Shown: positions 20,841 to 32,517, counted from the first letter of the stretch. The stretch: DNA of 45,367 nt from Phlyctochytrium arcticum (GCA_025602905.1 JAHLKI010000064.1:1-45367); one strand, 5' to 3'. A program made the numbers and translations. The notes: generated by a model from the letters alone, not told the origin.

Positions 20841-22611
20841 ATGACTGTCACCAACCCCATGCCGCTCTCTGAGAAAGATGCCGCATTTGTCAAAGGCACC
20901 ATCAAAATCAAACAACTCCGCAAGAACCCCCGCTCATCTGCCCGCTCATTACCAGCGCAAATTGGCGTTTTGGAGCAAAAGGAAGCGGCGCTCGCTAACG
21001 TGCAGCCAAAGCCAGATGCGAGTGCTGCACCTTCCAAGTTGCAGCCGTCAGTACAGCCGTCGAGTTTGGCAGCGCCCTATCTACCGAGTGCGCCGCCGAG
21101 CACAGACGACTGTGGAAACAGTTTGCCTTCCGACGTCGAGATGCGTGCACTGTTTTTCCCAGACGCTACGCTGCTGGATAACGTGGACAAGCTGGATAAC
21201 GTGCTTTTTGGCAGTGAGAGCCTCCCCAGTGTGCCAGCTTGTGGGCTTCTTGGTACTGTCATTTCGGACACGACTGAAGACGACGCCAGTAGCACAGCAC
21301 ATGCGATCATCAAAGAGCGGGATCTGTATCTCAACACACACGCTCCTTTTTGCCTCGTCGCGCTCGGCGTTCAAGGCTCTGGCAAGTCCCATAGTATCGC
21401 TACTGTGATCGAAAACAGTATGCTCCACGCACCACCCCTCCTGAAAGCCCCCGTGCCTATCGCGACGCTGGTGTTTCACTTTGATCAAGACCCCGAAAAC
21501 TATTCTGAAGCGATTACACTCACCAGTAGGCTGTACCGTTCTATGCCGGCAGTTCAGCGCATGGTTGTCTTTGTTTCCCCGTCTTTTTATAAACAAAGGA
21601 AGCGGTTTTATTGCGAGAAGGGCATACCCAACTGCACCGTCAAACCTCTGCTTTTCAGATGGGCAGAACTGGGTGCCACACAGATTCAAACATTGATGCA
21701 TGCCCGAGGAGATGGCAAGGGTCCGCTCTACATGGACGACATTCTGAATCTCCTCCGCAAACTTCAGAAAGACGACCGCTTGCCATCATGGTCACAGTTC
21801 CAGGAGCAGTTGGACGCACTGAACCTTTCCCCGATGCAACGCCAACCGCTTAATCAAAGGCTCAGACTGATCGAATCGCTACTTGTCGAGGCCCCCGAGA
21901 ACGCTATCTTTTCAACCAGCGCGCCATCAAAGAAAAATGGAGTTAATATTGGCAACGACAGTAGCGACAGCGATCGGTTTGACGGTGCGTCAGTCGCTTC
22001 TCTGCTGGCTCAAAAACCGGGGGACGCCCAGCGCCCGCTTATAATTGTGGATCTCACGGATCCCATGATGTCGGGTTCGGAAGCCAACTCGGTATTCCAA
22101 GTTCTCCTTGGCAGCTTCCTGAAAGCGCCAATCGAAGGGGGCAAGCTCGTGGTTCTGGATGAAGCACACAAATATCTTCAGAACGACGGTTCTGGGCTTA
22201 CCGAGGATCTAGTCACCGCGTGCCGCCAGATGCGGCACACTGGTCTTCGTCTGGCCATTTCGACGCAGTCTCCAGAAGTCCTCCCCGCCGCTCCTAGAGT
22301 TGGTGTCGGTCGCGATGATTCACAAGATCCAGTCTCCAGATTGGTTCATATACTTGAAAAAAAAGCTGCCGCTGCACAACGACTTGGATGACTGCATCAT
22401 GCGTTTAGAAACGGGTTCGGCGTTTGTGGTCAGCACAAAGTTTGCTTCAAGTGCTCACGGCGACGGATTTGCGAGAAAAGTCAGGATCAGGGCTAGGATA
22501 ACAAGGGACGGAGGAGTTTCCAAAACAGCGGACCATCGACGCGAGTTACAGGACTCACGCGACAATGCCTCAGGGGATTCTACTTTGCCCGTACCCATCA
22601 CACAACTCTAG
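20841..22611 (+). CDS. Fungal P-loop ATPase (HerA-like fold), reading frame shifted by one extra C
   Basis: A widespread but poorly characterised fungal P-loop NTPase family; substrate and process are unknown to me. Walker A is GVQGSGKSHS (about residue 175), Walker B is KLVVLDEAHKYL, and the sensor-like segment is AISTQSPEVLP, an order seen in HerA/FtsK-type ATPases. The N-terminal 100 residues are low-complexity. The frame from 20841 stops at 22389-22391, but the family sequence clearly continues one base over, to a TAG at 22609-22611 (LLELVSVAMIHKIQSPDWF, then GSAFVVSTK). The switch maps to the CCCC run at 22283-22286: one C fewer would read V-L-P-P-L-L-E-L. So this is either a recent frameshift or a base-call error in a short homopolymer. 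Without it the protein would be about 590 aa. No introns. Regulation unknown. Confidence 0.75.
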
Positions 22612-22860
22612 AAATCACAAGGCATATATAAGTGGAAGTTGGGGAGGGTCTGGAGAGAAAAATGGTGAAGCAGGAAGGAACGATGAACCAAAAAGAAGGT
22701 GGGCAAAGATCTAGTGTCAGAAAAAGTGGAGGAGCGGAAGGGGATGTGATGAGCAAGTAAATGTACGCGGAAAAGGAAAAAATGAAACCCAGCAAGAAAA
22801 GGCCCAGGTGAGCGGAGGTAAACAGTTTCTACGGATTCATATTGATGGATATAGATTCGG

Positions 22861-23165
22861 TACAGGGTCCACTTTATTATTATTTTCTCCCTTTCCTCCC
22901 TTTGCTTTCTTTGTTCTCCCAGCACCTCTGCCTTTTGCTTTCTCTTCTCCCTTGTGTACTTATTATTATCAGCTATTATATCTTTGGCTTGTCACTTCTC
23001 TACTTCTCTTTATTTTTTCTTGCATTTCCACCTTTTGCTGTCTCATATTTCCCTTGCATATGTTTACCTGTATCAGTTCTATCCCCGGCTTGTCACCTCT
23101 CTACTTTATTCATTCATTCTCCCTTTGCTTTCTCTTGCATGCTTGCCTTTCGCCATACAATATAT
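22861..23165. repeat. Pyrimidine-rich imperfect tandem repeat
   Basis: A C/T-rich block on the plus strand in which GGCTTGTCACTTCTCTACTT recurs about 110 bp later as a near copy (CTTGTCACCTCTCTACTTT), along with CCCTTTGCTTTCT, CTTTTGCTTTCTC and TTTGCTTTCTCTTGCATG. It looks like degenerated units of roughly 110 bp. The long open frames across it are a by-product of composition. Confidence 0.5.
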
Positions 23166-23772
23166 ACCCTCTCAATTCCAAGGTCACTCTCTTCTCTTGA
23201 TATCCTTTGGAGATTTCCTTTCTTTGCACTACCACTGTGGTCTCAAGTCCCTCAAAAATGTGCACTCCCCGTTACCAAATCGGTATGGATAAGTTTGGCC
23301 ACACTGTACATGTCGCGCGCTATACCCAAGCATGAAGCTCCACTACAAATATGCAAATCGTCCTACTGTAGGTATGGTGCAACGAGTTTCGCGACAAGCC
23401 GACTGCGCATTTTGTCAGTTGCATTCCCACGGCTGGGTACCTGCCTGACACATATAACATCATTAGGTCTTGACCTCTACTTCTTCTGTGCGTATGCTCA
23501 CCCTTCGATGCGTTTGTACCGTATTTGTCCATGCGCGAATCAAGCGGTGAACGTACCTGGGTGGGGCCCGTCTTCCCATTCATTTTGTTTCATGATCACT
23601 TACATATCCAAAACGTTATGAATTCCAAGTTTTAGATCAATGTGTGAACAATGTATTGAAATCAAAAGTAACACAGAGAGGGGAAACGAAGAGCCCTCTA
23701 GTATATACAGGAAATAGTATCTATTCAAACAGGGACCTCTTAATTAATAGGAATATACAACGGGGAGGCTGG

Positions 23773-24685
23773 TCGTCGCGTGTTCTCTTGTTTTCACAAC
23801 AGTCCCCTCAAGAGATTCGTCGAATGATCTTGATGCAAGATAAAAGCAAATATGTCGAAAAGAAAAATACGCCGTGCCTGCCTCGTTAAAATCCGATGGG
23901 ATAAAAAGAATCCATGTGGGAAAGAGTACAGGTGTTGATTACTGAATGATGTTGAGTTCGTTCAGTCGTCGAAGTCCAATGCCATGACAGAGTCGATTGT
24001 GATCAGCAAGAGTACCTTTATGCGCTTCCTCGTCGACCTCAACGCATAAGACACTCTATATAGTCACGTCAGGTCTGCGCAACGAACATCCTCCAACGCG
24101 CTTAATCGAGTAAGATAGTGAGGGGTGAGGGTTGATTGGAGTCGTTGCTGCAGGAATTCAACAGCCGCCGTCTCCTTGGTCTTATAGTTGCGACTGACCG
24201 GGCGATTCGGGAAGGTGTGGATGTAATATCGGAAGCAATACCTGAGCTTCGGGCTTGTCAGGCCGTGCGGAACACCATGTTCTTCGGGTGTCTCCGTGTA
24301 TGCCGTAGGTTGGTTTTAGTCGTCTAAGGGAGCAGGGATATCTGAGGGACATCTTCGGCTGATCACATCCTCCGCATCCTCCGGCTTGTCGGGGCAAGTC
24401 ACACACCAGGTTCCTCGAGTGTCTCCGGGCCCATCTCTTTCTTGTACAATTCCCACTTTTTGAGCCATGTGTTGGTCGACCTCACGGTGTTGGTGTTGGC
24501 ATTTGCCTCCTTTCTCGCGGCCAAGTGTTCTTTGCTCAACTGCCGATACTTGCAGGGGGACTTTCAGGGGGACTTAGTTCAGCTGGGGTTACTTCATCCG
24601 ACAGATGAGTATTTTCCATTTTGCACACCAAACTCTGGCGATATTCGACGCTGGGGGCAGGGACCTCGTCGCGTGTTCTCTTGTT
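23773..24685. repeat. 20-nt word shared by two sites
   Basis: TCGTCGCGTGTTCTCTTGTT occurs at 23773-23792 and again at 24666-24685, both on the plus strand and both in non-genic sequence. This suggests an old dispersed repeat or duplication, although the flanks have diverged. Confidence 0.35.
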
Positions 24686-25371
24686 CTCTCCACACAAAAG
24701 CCTATATTCCCAGGGGCCCTTCCTCTGCACGGTCAGTCCTGACAGCACCCAAATTGGCGATTCAGAACCCTCTTTAGAATAATTTGCATCTCAATTGGGC
24801 TTGAATTACTTTTTTGCACAGGGTTTGCGGGGGCGATCTCTGCACACAGGACTCGCCCTCTCTAGCCGCATTCACCGTAACGGTAGGTAGTCATAAGGAC
24901 AATGGGACTCGAGTGCTCACTGCACACTCAGAGGCGGTTCTTGCGCTGTTGGATGTGGACGCTTTCAACTTGAAAGAGATCCAGATTCAGAGATTCCCAG
25001 TCACCAATTGCATCCAGAGCAAACCATGGCCGAACCGATGATTTTGGTGCGGATGCGGTCCATCGCCCAGTTTAGACATACCTAGCGCACAAACTCCGTG
25101 AAGCATAGATCCAATCAAGCTTTCGCACTATATATTCCGTTGACGGCAGCTCAAATCAATGGATGCATTATTGCTCAAGCTCATTACAAGTCCTTCCAAT
25201 ACTTTACTTTGGAAAAACGCTGAAGCGTGGAATCTTGCTTCGCGTGGCTTGGCGCCAGATTACGGCATGCTAGTCCCGCTAAATGCGCAATGCGCGAGGC
25301 GCGTCCTTCGAAACCTAAATAAACGAACAAACAGACGCTAAAGCAGAGCAAGTGCAGGCACTTGCGGCATC

Positions 25372-28300
25372 ATGGCTTCGCAAACAATTTTGGAGGAGGA
25401 GTATGTACCATGGTACTCTACAGTTGCCGTTGCAGCGCTAACAGTCACTCTTTGGCAGATTCGATGAGAACTATGAACCCACTGAGGAAGAAGTGGTCGA
25501 CTATGCCAAGTTTCTTGGAATGGACGCTGAAAAGGATAAACATCTTTTCTGGATAGCCCGAGAATCTTTAAAGGCACCTCTACCCGCAAACTGGAAGCCA
25601 TGGTAAATCAATTGCCCTTCGAGAGTTTCATGCGGCTGCCCCAATGTAATCAAAGTGACCCCACAGTCAAACAGATGACGGGAATATCTATTATTTCAAT
25701 TTTGGTACAGGAGAGAGCATTTGGGATCATCCCTGTGATGACCATTATCGAAAGCTCTATGAACGGGAGAAAGCAAAAGGCCCACCAGGAGCGGGGCTGA
25801 TCGCCGAGGTTCGCATCCTGTGCCTAATCTGACCTCAAAGGAACATCTTCTCATATCTCCTTCCACTAGACCAAATCCTTAGCTGCGGGAGAGAAGGTGG
25901 GCTCACTAGAAAGAATATTTCGACTCATCGCACTCAAATGTATTTAGATCCATGAATCTAACCCGGCGGCTCCCAAAATTGGGGCAAAAATGGGGGCACT
26001 TCCTAGCATACCTAAAAAGTCGGAATCCGGTGCACCATCTCTTGGCGGGAGTGGCAAAAAACACAATCCAGCTATCCGACTGGGATTTGAGACAGATGAA
26101 GAGTCGGATGAAGGAGAAGACGTGGATTGGGACGAATTTGACGATGATGATGACAGTAATAAAGACATCCTGGACCGAGTTCTTCATCGTAAAGGGATTG
26201 TTACCCCCAACGTCAAAGCAGATCGTAGTGCAGGAGAGATCAAAGCCGCCATCAAAATACCCAAGGCAACGGGTCGAACCGACAAAGACGATGACTTTGA
26301 TTTCGATCTATCTAGCGAGGAAGCTGCCCCCGCAGCAGCTCGGAAAGACTCGAAAAAGAAATTGCCTGGGGCTGAAGATATGACGTTTCTTCGGTTCGGC
26401 GTCGACCGGGATACACCTGCTACATCTGCTGGCCTGCATTCGTCCAATGCTGAACGTGAAGAAAAGCAACGTTATGAGAAAGCAAGTGAAGAAACCCGCG
26501 CCCGGTGGAAGTCTGAAATTGAACGTGTCGAGAAGGACGAGAAAAAACGAGCTGCGGACGAGATTGAGCGGATTCGAGCAAAGTATCGGGACGACATCAA
26601 TTCCTTGGAAAGTAGCTTGAAAGTTGCCTCTGAGCGGACGATTGAAGATATCAGAGACAAATGGTCGTCGAAAATCTTATCCGCGGAAAAAGAAGAACAA
26701 AGGAAGTTCGAGAAGGAGGCCGCTGCTATCGAATCCAGATTCCAACAAAAACTGCGCGATTTAGAGGGGAGCAAATGTGAATACTACGAGCACGAAGAGG
26801 AGCAGGCACGAGAGGCACGGCAAGCAGAATCAAGTGGGCAGAAAAAGCTGGAGCAGGATCTCGAGGAAATTAGGCGAAAGAACGCCAAAGCCCTGCAAGA
26901 TGCTCGTCGTGAAGAGACGGCAAAATTGGATGCAGAGATTGCGCAAATGCGGAAAGACTTGGAAAAACGTAAACAGTCAGTAGAGAAGGATTTATCCAAG
27001 GAAATCCAAGCGCTCGAGGAAGAATATAATGACCGCAAGGAAACTCTTCACAAAGAATTTCAAAGTAAGGAACGCAAAACTCGAGCCGAATTGGAAGCCT
27101 CCGTCAAGGATAAACACCAGGCGGAGCTAGACGATCTAACGCGAACATTGGCCAAAGAGTTCGAGGAGAAGGAACGCCAAAAGAGGGAATCCTACGAGCG
27201 AGAGTCTGCCAGTCGGTTGGAGAAGCTCAAAGCTGAGTTGCGACAGCGGGACGAAACGAGTATAGAAGAAGAGCGAATTGTACGTAAACGGGAGTTTGAT
27301 CGCGCCAAGCAGGAGTGGGATGCCAAGATCCGTGATCTGGAAGCAGAAATGTCGCGTAAAGAAGAAGGCTTGCGCGTTCGGATGAAAACCCTGGACAAGG
27401 TAAAGGATATCGATTCAGCAGCAGATCTAGCTGCTTTGAAGGCCGAGAACGATATGCTTTACGAGCAGCAGCGCAAGCGAAAGAAGGAACTTGACCGCGA
27501 GCGAGAGCAGTTGAATGAAATGGAAGACGCACTTGCGAGTCGACGGGTGCGACTCGAGCAGGATCAAGATCATCATCAGTTTGAGCGCCCGCATACGCCA
27601 TCGCATCTTACACGGGAGCGTGATGCGATTTCGGCCCTTGAAAATGATCTTCTTGAACGCAGACATCGGATCGAAAATGAGCGCTCTTCGTTGCGGATTG
27701 CGCAAACGGAAGTCGACTCACTCCGTCTGCGCATTGAGAGCGAGAAAGAGGCATTGTTGCGAATGGAAAAAGACTTGGTCATTGAACGCGGGCGGCAGTC
27801 TCGCGCGGATATATATGCTGCCGACAATGTGGTCACCGGATACCGAGGTGTTTCGCGGGATCGAGGTATCTCGCGCGACCGAGGTGTTTCAAGGGAGCGC
27901 CCACAATCTCGACGCTTGGAAGATATTTCAATCATCCAAGAAGAATATCAAAGGAAACTGCAAGATCTTGCCACTTCGCTCGAACCGATAACAACGAGTC
28001 GTATTTATGAGGAAGCACTTGACGAACACGGATATGAAGGTATGCTTCCCCGTCCGGAAAACACGGTCATGAAGAGCTCAAACCGCAATCCATCGGTAGA
28101 TTCTGAAATGTCTGAGATATTTCCCCGACGCGGACATCCTGTAGATGAAGAAGACATTCTCACAGACCTGTCGGCCATTTACGAAGTCAGCCGCAATGAT
28201 AGGGATCCTCACACCAGAAGGTATTTACATACATTTCACTAGTATTCTCTCATTTTCTCACTTTATATCAGTCCTAGCGCGCAGCTTCGTAAAAGACTCG

Positions 28301-29109
28301 CTCACGAGGAGCAACATATCCAAAAAGCCAAAAAATTCCTCCACAAACAGCGAAAAGATATAAATACCCGACAAAACGAACTGGAAGAAGCGCGCAGCAA
28401 ATGGAGACGCGACATAAATGAGATTCGAATGGTATACAGCATTTTTTGGCGACTTCCAACTTTCGCTAATTCTTCCGGCTCGTGTGTAGAACATTGACCA
28501 ACGACGGGAAGAGGCCGCTGCCATCTCTGATGCCGAAGAAGAAGCGATCCGACAGGAAGCCAAAAATGCAAGCAAGGAGCAGGTAAGCTTTCCAAAACTT
28601 AGAATTGTGGTTGATACAATACTTAAGTCAGCTTCTTAAATAGCGAGTGGGTGCTTTGAATGAGATAGAAGGAGAGCTTGGGAAGCTCTTGGGTGTATTA
28701 CGTTCTACTACTAATTACGTAGTTTCATCAAATTCGGAGTCCGTCGCACCAAAACGGTGAGGCTCAATATGCTTTCGCCGTGGGGTCTTTTCCTAACTTT
28801 GCAAAATGTTTCAGCCATTCCTCACCGTCTTACACATATCATGCCCCGCGGCGTACTGCCGACGCGATCATTTCGCCCACAGTGGAGCTCTCATCATCAA
28901 TCCGGCGCAACCATCCTACAAGTGCAGCAGTCAGCTTGCATCGAAAGCGTGCTTGGGAGGTTGGCCATACACGGACGGAGGCCCTCTTGGCTGAACATAA
29001 TGCGTGGCTTAAAGGTGAAGATTGTGGCTTGTCCCACTGTTCGAGTGCATGAATTAACGCGAGCTTACAGGATTTATGGCTCGCCACGCCGGGGTTCTCA
29101 CTCGGTAAT
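25372..29109 (+). CDS. CEP164: CEP164-like centriole distal-appendage protein with WW domain
   Basis: In animals CEP164 sits on centriole distal appendages and recruits TTBK2 to start cilium assembly; in a zoosporic fungus the expected site is the flagellar basal body. Ten exons (25372-25400, 25459-25602, 25667-25808, 25870-25896, 25948-28220, 28272-28431, 28490-28582, 28644-28756, 28815-29014, 29072-29109) join without a break to 1072 aa. The N-terminus matches CEP164 closely: [32 protein letters not shown], then the WW domain NWKPC...[22 protein letters not shown]. Residues about 240-800 are a long Glu/Lys/Arg coiled coil with a thrice-repeated S-R-D-R-G element (near 27845-27900). A second coiled coil is followed by a C-terminal tail. 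The exon 3/4 junction uses a weak donor (GTTCGC) and is the least certain. It converges on the carrier gene. Confidence 0.88.
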
Positions 29110-29276
29110 CTCCTTGTGAAGACGAGCCTCCCACTTTCAAGACACATGCTTGTAAATACATTCTGATACTGAACGATCTAGGCACTTGACGTGCACAATA
29201 CGAATATTGATATTTTCGACCACACAATTGAAGTATCTATGCTACAGTTTATATACAATCTAGATACTGGTCTTGC

Positions 29277-30637
29277 TCACGATAATACTATCCTGCCGGC
29301 TTTCCGAAGTTGCTCCAGGAACACAAACGTCAAGATTGTATGTGGGCTGCGAACCGCACTTCAATTTTAGTACAGGCGAAATGCATCAAAACGATTTCAG
29401 GCTTACCCTAAACGAAGATAGTGCGCAGTAAACCCTTTGTATAATGCTGGAACTCCTTCGGTTCTGACAGTTTTGACCAGACAGTCAAGTCCTGACTTGT
29501 AAAGAGCCCCATGTTTTCCATCCACACCGGTGCGCTGATTGTACTTGAGAACGAGCAAAAGTCAGCGGACCAGGATACAAAGAAACTCGCGCAAGAGTGA
29601 CCTACCATTCGGGTGCTGGCAACGTCGAATGGATTCATTGCAATACAAACAAACAAACTAGTCACCATACTGGCCGCAAGATGCAAATCAAGTCCGCCAT
29701 GGCCGTCATGTAGCGTAAACCAGCCCGTACGCATAAGCAAGGTTTTCCAATAGTCATAACTAGACAGTTGGACCCCAGATCCAACTCCCGCACGCAGAAT
29801 AGCAGCGTCCACCCCCCGCCACAACCCACGCACACCTTCCCCATTATAGATATATTTGAGTGCTCGCAGCGTGCCTTGCTGTACGTAACTATGTTGTGTT
29901 CCGACTGCCGTCGCCGAACTCGTCGTATACGATTGCATTCGCTATGATATGGCATTAGTATTACTGAGGGTGATAATTCAGAGCATCCCGACCACATACC
30001 GTTTTCACTAGGTATAATGGCGATGCAACGGAGGCACCGATCACTCCAGCCGTGGCTCCGGCTAATATCATGGCAGGTAGTTGCGCTGATTGACTACTTC
30101 CCTTGATATTGAATGCAGCCAGATACGTTGCCTTGATGGGATCATAAAGGCCCAAGCGAAAGCCGTTCAGCAAGACCTGGTATGCGTACGCCTACAGAAT
30201 GGTGAGGTCCCGTGGATGTGCTACATGTACCCTGCATTCAATGTTACGTACGGGCATCAGTCCCCGCTGTATTCCGCGGATTCCCTCATTCCGAAAGATG
30301 GTTGCGAAAGCCGATATCGCGTTTGGATATGGGCGGGGTTTTGCGGTATTCTGGGAGGCACCGGCCACTTTAGAGCTTGGCAGTAGCTTGTCGCGTTTTT
30401 CCAACTCTCCTTGTAGCTGGAGACGAGTCTTGACCACCTGTGAACCGGCCAACGACCGCCAACGAGGTGAGTAAAGTTTTCCCTATTGTAACGCGACGCA
30501 CCGACCTCCCATGGATTGGTGAAGGTAACCGCCCCACACGCGGCTAGAGCACCCGTCCCAAACTGAAAGACATGATACTTGAAGTTTTGTCCCAGTGGAT
30601 TGAGAGGGAGTTTGTGAGGAAGTGGTGGTTGTGTCAT
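29277..30637 (-). CDS. OAC1: Mitochondrial carrier, Oac1/SLC25A34-35 type
   Basis: Inner-membrane carrier; yeast Oac1 moves oxaloacetate, sulfate and isopropylmalate. Minus-strand exons 30637-30506, 30437-30252, 30191-30000, 29941-29606, 29543-29407 and 29346-29277 give 350 aa. I take the ATG at 30637 (MTQPPLPHK); the codons just upstream lack an ATG. The three signature motifs are PWEVVK (repeat 1), PLYLVK (repeat 2, Tyr in place of the acidic residue) and PFDVAS (repeat 3, no basic residue). The second and third departures fit the Oac1 subgroup. AACGAVTFTNPWEVVKTRLQ and TRMYNQRTGVDG are strong family matches, and the latter fixes an unusual CTCAAG acceptor at intron 4. The C-terminus RLGPHTILTFVFLEQLRK fixes intron 5. 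Introns are 58-68 bp. The exact substrate is inferred. Confidence 0.9.
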
Positions 30638-31111
30638 TTCCCTTTCTGAAGCCACAGGGCCGTATCTACGACTAGCCGGCTAGAGCCCCTTTGCCTAAAG
30701 CCTTTTGTTGTCCTCCTTCAGTTCGCTTCCGTTGCTGTTGCACTGCTCCTCATTTTCCTCAAGCAAGAATGTCGTCCAGAAATCGTTCGCGAAATGCATC
30801 ATTTTGCCATCAAAGTGACAAGGCAGTGTATCAGGTGACCTGGGACAACGTGTAACCAGACTCGTGTTTGGCGGCTGTCACTTCTGGGTGTTTGGGCAGT
30901 TTGGCACGCAATGACATCAATATGTCTTGCAAAGATCACCACTACTGCATATAGTTACTGTACATGGGCAGGGCGCCGGCGGTCCCCTACACCATCAATG
31001 GCAGAGAACGGACTAGAGGTATGGACAGGCTTATTTTGAACAGGCTGTGGAGAGGCTGACAGGTCGATCCAGGCCAGTATCTGGTTGACGGGATTCACTC
31101 AACGCCAAGAG
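30638..31111. other. Non-genic stretch left of the relic region
   Basis: Presumed promoter of the carrier gene on the minus strand, then about 300 bp with only short protein-like frame fragments on the plus strand, for example an open stretch running into 31112. No complete gene. Confidence 0.4.
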
Positions 31112-32322
31112 ATGGCCGCCCGTAGGAGTAGCCAGGGATCAGCGGCAGTCAATGAATGTTTCATCAAGGCTGTTTCCAGCCTCACGATTGCAGACGAGCG
31201 TCACGACCGGGACCTCAGGCTCTTTCTAACCTGTCGCTCGTTGTAAGTTCGTTCTCCACTGATTTGTTGTCATTCATGCGTACTAACTGTGAAGGAAACC
31301 AGTGCCATGGCTGTGGTGGACAATCAGCAACGAAAGAGAAAATGCATTCCTGAAGACGAAAATACAACGGTTCACATTTGGCTTCACGTATAACTATCTG
31401 AAGTCTTCCGTGATGATGAATTGTGCATCATGTGGGCCATTGGATAAAGCCAGTCTTCAAAGCTCCATAGGCAAGCAAGCCTATAGCACATCGAAGAGGA
31501 AACGGTGCAGTGGGCTTAGGGGATCTGGCTACTGAAGTTGTTTCGAGCAAGATGAAGTTGAGAGCCTGAGAAAGTAGTAAAAAGGGACAGGTATGTAAGT
31601 TCCCATGTTGCGAGAGTCGGGGTGTCTTATTGTAGCTCTCACTGCAGAGGAAGAGAGAAATCTAGCATGGCCATGCACAGCTCCACAGACGCATGGTCCC
31701 TTTTTATACAAGGCTGAAACGCGATGCGCAGCCCTATGCGCAGCATTGCCGCAATGGCGGGGATGCTCATGAAACTTCAAACCCCGCTGCAAACGGCCAG
31801 ACTTTTGGGTGGTGAAGGACGTTTTAACGGAAGCGGTGTTTGGACAATTCAAAAAAAAAAGCTCGATCAAAGCCAGCAATGCCCACGGCCTGGCAGATAT
31901 CATCAAGTTAGCGATCTTTCTGCAAGGTAGTATCAATGCCAAGATTGGAACAGCGTTGGAGAATACCGAGACCTTTGGTCTGCAGCTGACAGGTGGGTGG
32001 ACACTAGTCGGCAGTACATGTTGCTGTTTCTGAACTTGCTTTCCTCAGGGACAGTTTGGACATCTTCGTCATGCCCCTAGACCACGACGGCATGCAGGTA
32101 CCAGTGAGCACTCGACCTCCTAGCTGCTTTAATTGATAGCGCCTGCTCTTAAGGCCGTCATATCGGTGGGTCAAACGAGCCCTGATGGGGTCAGACTCGA
32201 GGGTAGACCCAGTGCGCTTCTTTTCGGAGGACCACGCAGCTTACCTGAGAGTAAGGAAGGCACTTGGCTCCACGAGCCGGCCCTGGATACGGATGACTTG
32301 CGTGGGTGAGCATCCTAACTAA
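31112..32322 (+). pseudogene. Unrecognised, probably decayed spliced gene
   Basis: Several protein-like pieces lie in order on the plus strand. From the ATG at 31112 a frame runs to 31242, where a textbook intron follows: GTAAGT donor, TACTAAC branch and AG at 31294 (52 nt). Beyond it a frame continues to a stop at 31535. Near 31809-31990 a second good piece appears (SNAHGLADIIKLAIFLQG). The pieces DSLDIFVMPLDHDG (to 32097) and RFFSEDHAAYLRVRKALGS (32140-32319, stop 32320-32322) can be joined across a possible 42-nt intron. I could not join all parts into one frame, so the gene is broken or I have missed exons. No family recognised. It ends 10 bp before a long G run. Confidence 0.3.
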
Positions 32323-32332
32323 AAGTGCTTAC

Positions 32333-32370
32333 GGGGGGGGGGGGGGGGGGGGGGGACCGTCCATGCGAAA

Positions 32371-32402
<32 letters not shown>
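32333..32402. repeat. G23 run, 16-nt spacer, C31 run
   Basis: Twenty-three G at 32333-32355, then ACCGTCCATGCGAAAT, then thirty-one C at 32372-32402. The two runs are complementary, so a single strand could fold into a G:C hairpin, and either strand could form quadruplexes. Run lengths in an assembly are unreliable, and the pair may be an assembly or sequencing artefact. Confidence 0.85.
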
Positions 32403-32517
32403 TTAGCGAATTACTTAAAGTCTCGGCGAGGGACAGGGCGCGGGTTAAATCAACCCCTTCTCCACGAGCGAACTACCTTGATGATCTCCGGTGGGCAATA
32501 GGTTGCGTTATTGTAGT

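Larger units (their letters stand above)
22612..25371. other. 2.8-kb gene-poor region
   Basis: No gene supported. The left part (about 22860-23200) is strongly pyrimidine-rich with imperfect repeats. The middle is AT-rich, and 24100-24800 has mixed composition with only short frames. A 20-nt word is shared between 23773-23792 and 24666-24685. The right end should carry the promoter of the CEP164-like gene. Confidence 0.5.

Noticed and set aside
22260..22310. Programmed +1 frameshift in the ATPase
   Set aside because: No slippery-site pattern known to me fits; an extra base in a C run is the simpler explanation.
22842..23621. 259-codon plus frame of very hydrophobic sequence
   Set aside because: It spans the pyrimidine-rich repeat; composition alone explains the long Leu/Phe/Ser/Pro frame, and other frames there are equally open.
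31529..31942. 137-codon minus frame
   Set aside because: It overlaps better protein-like pieces on the plus strand and has no recognisable motif.
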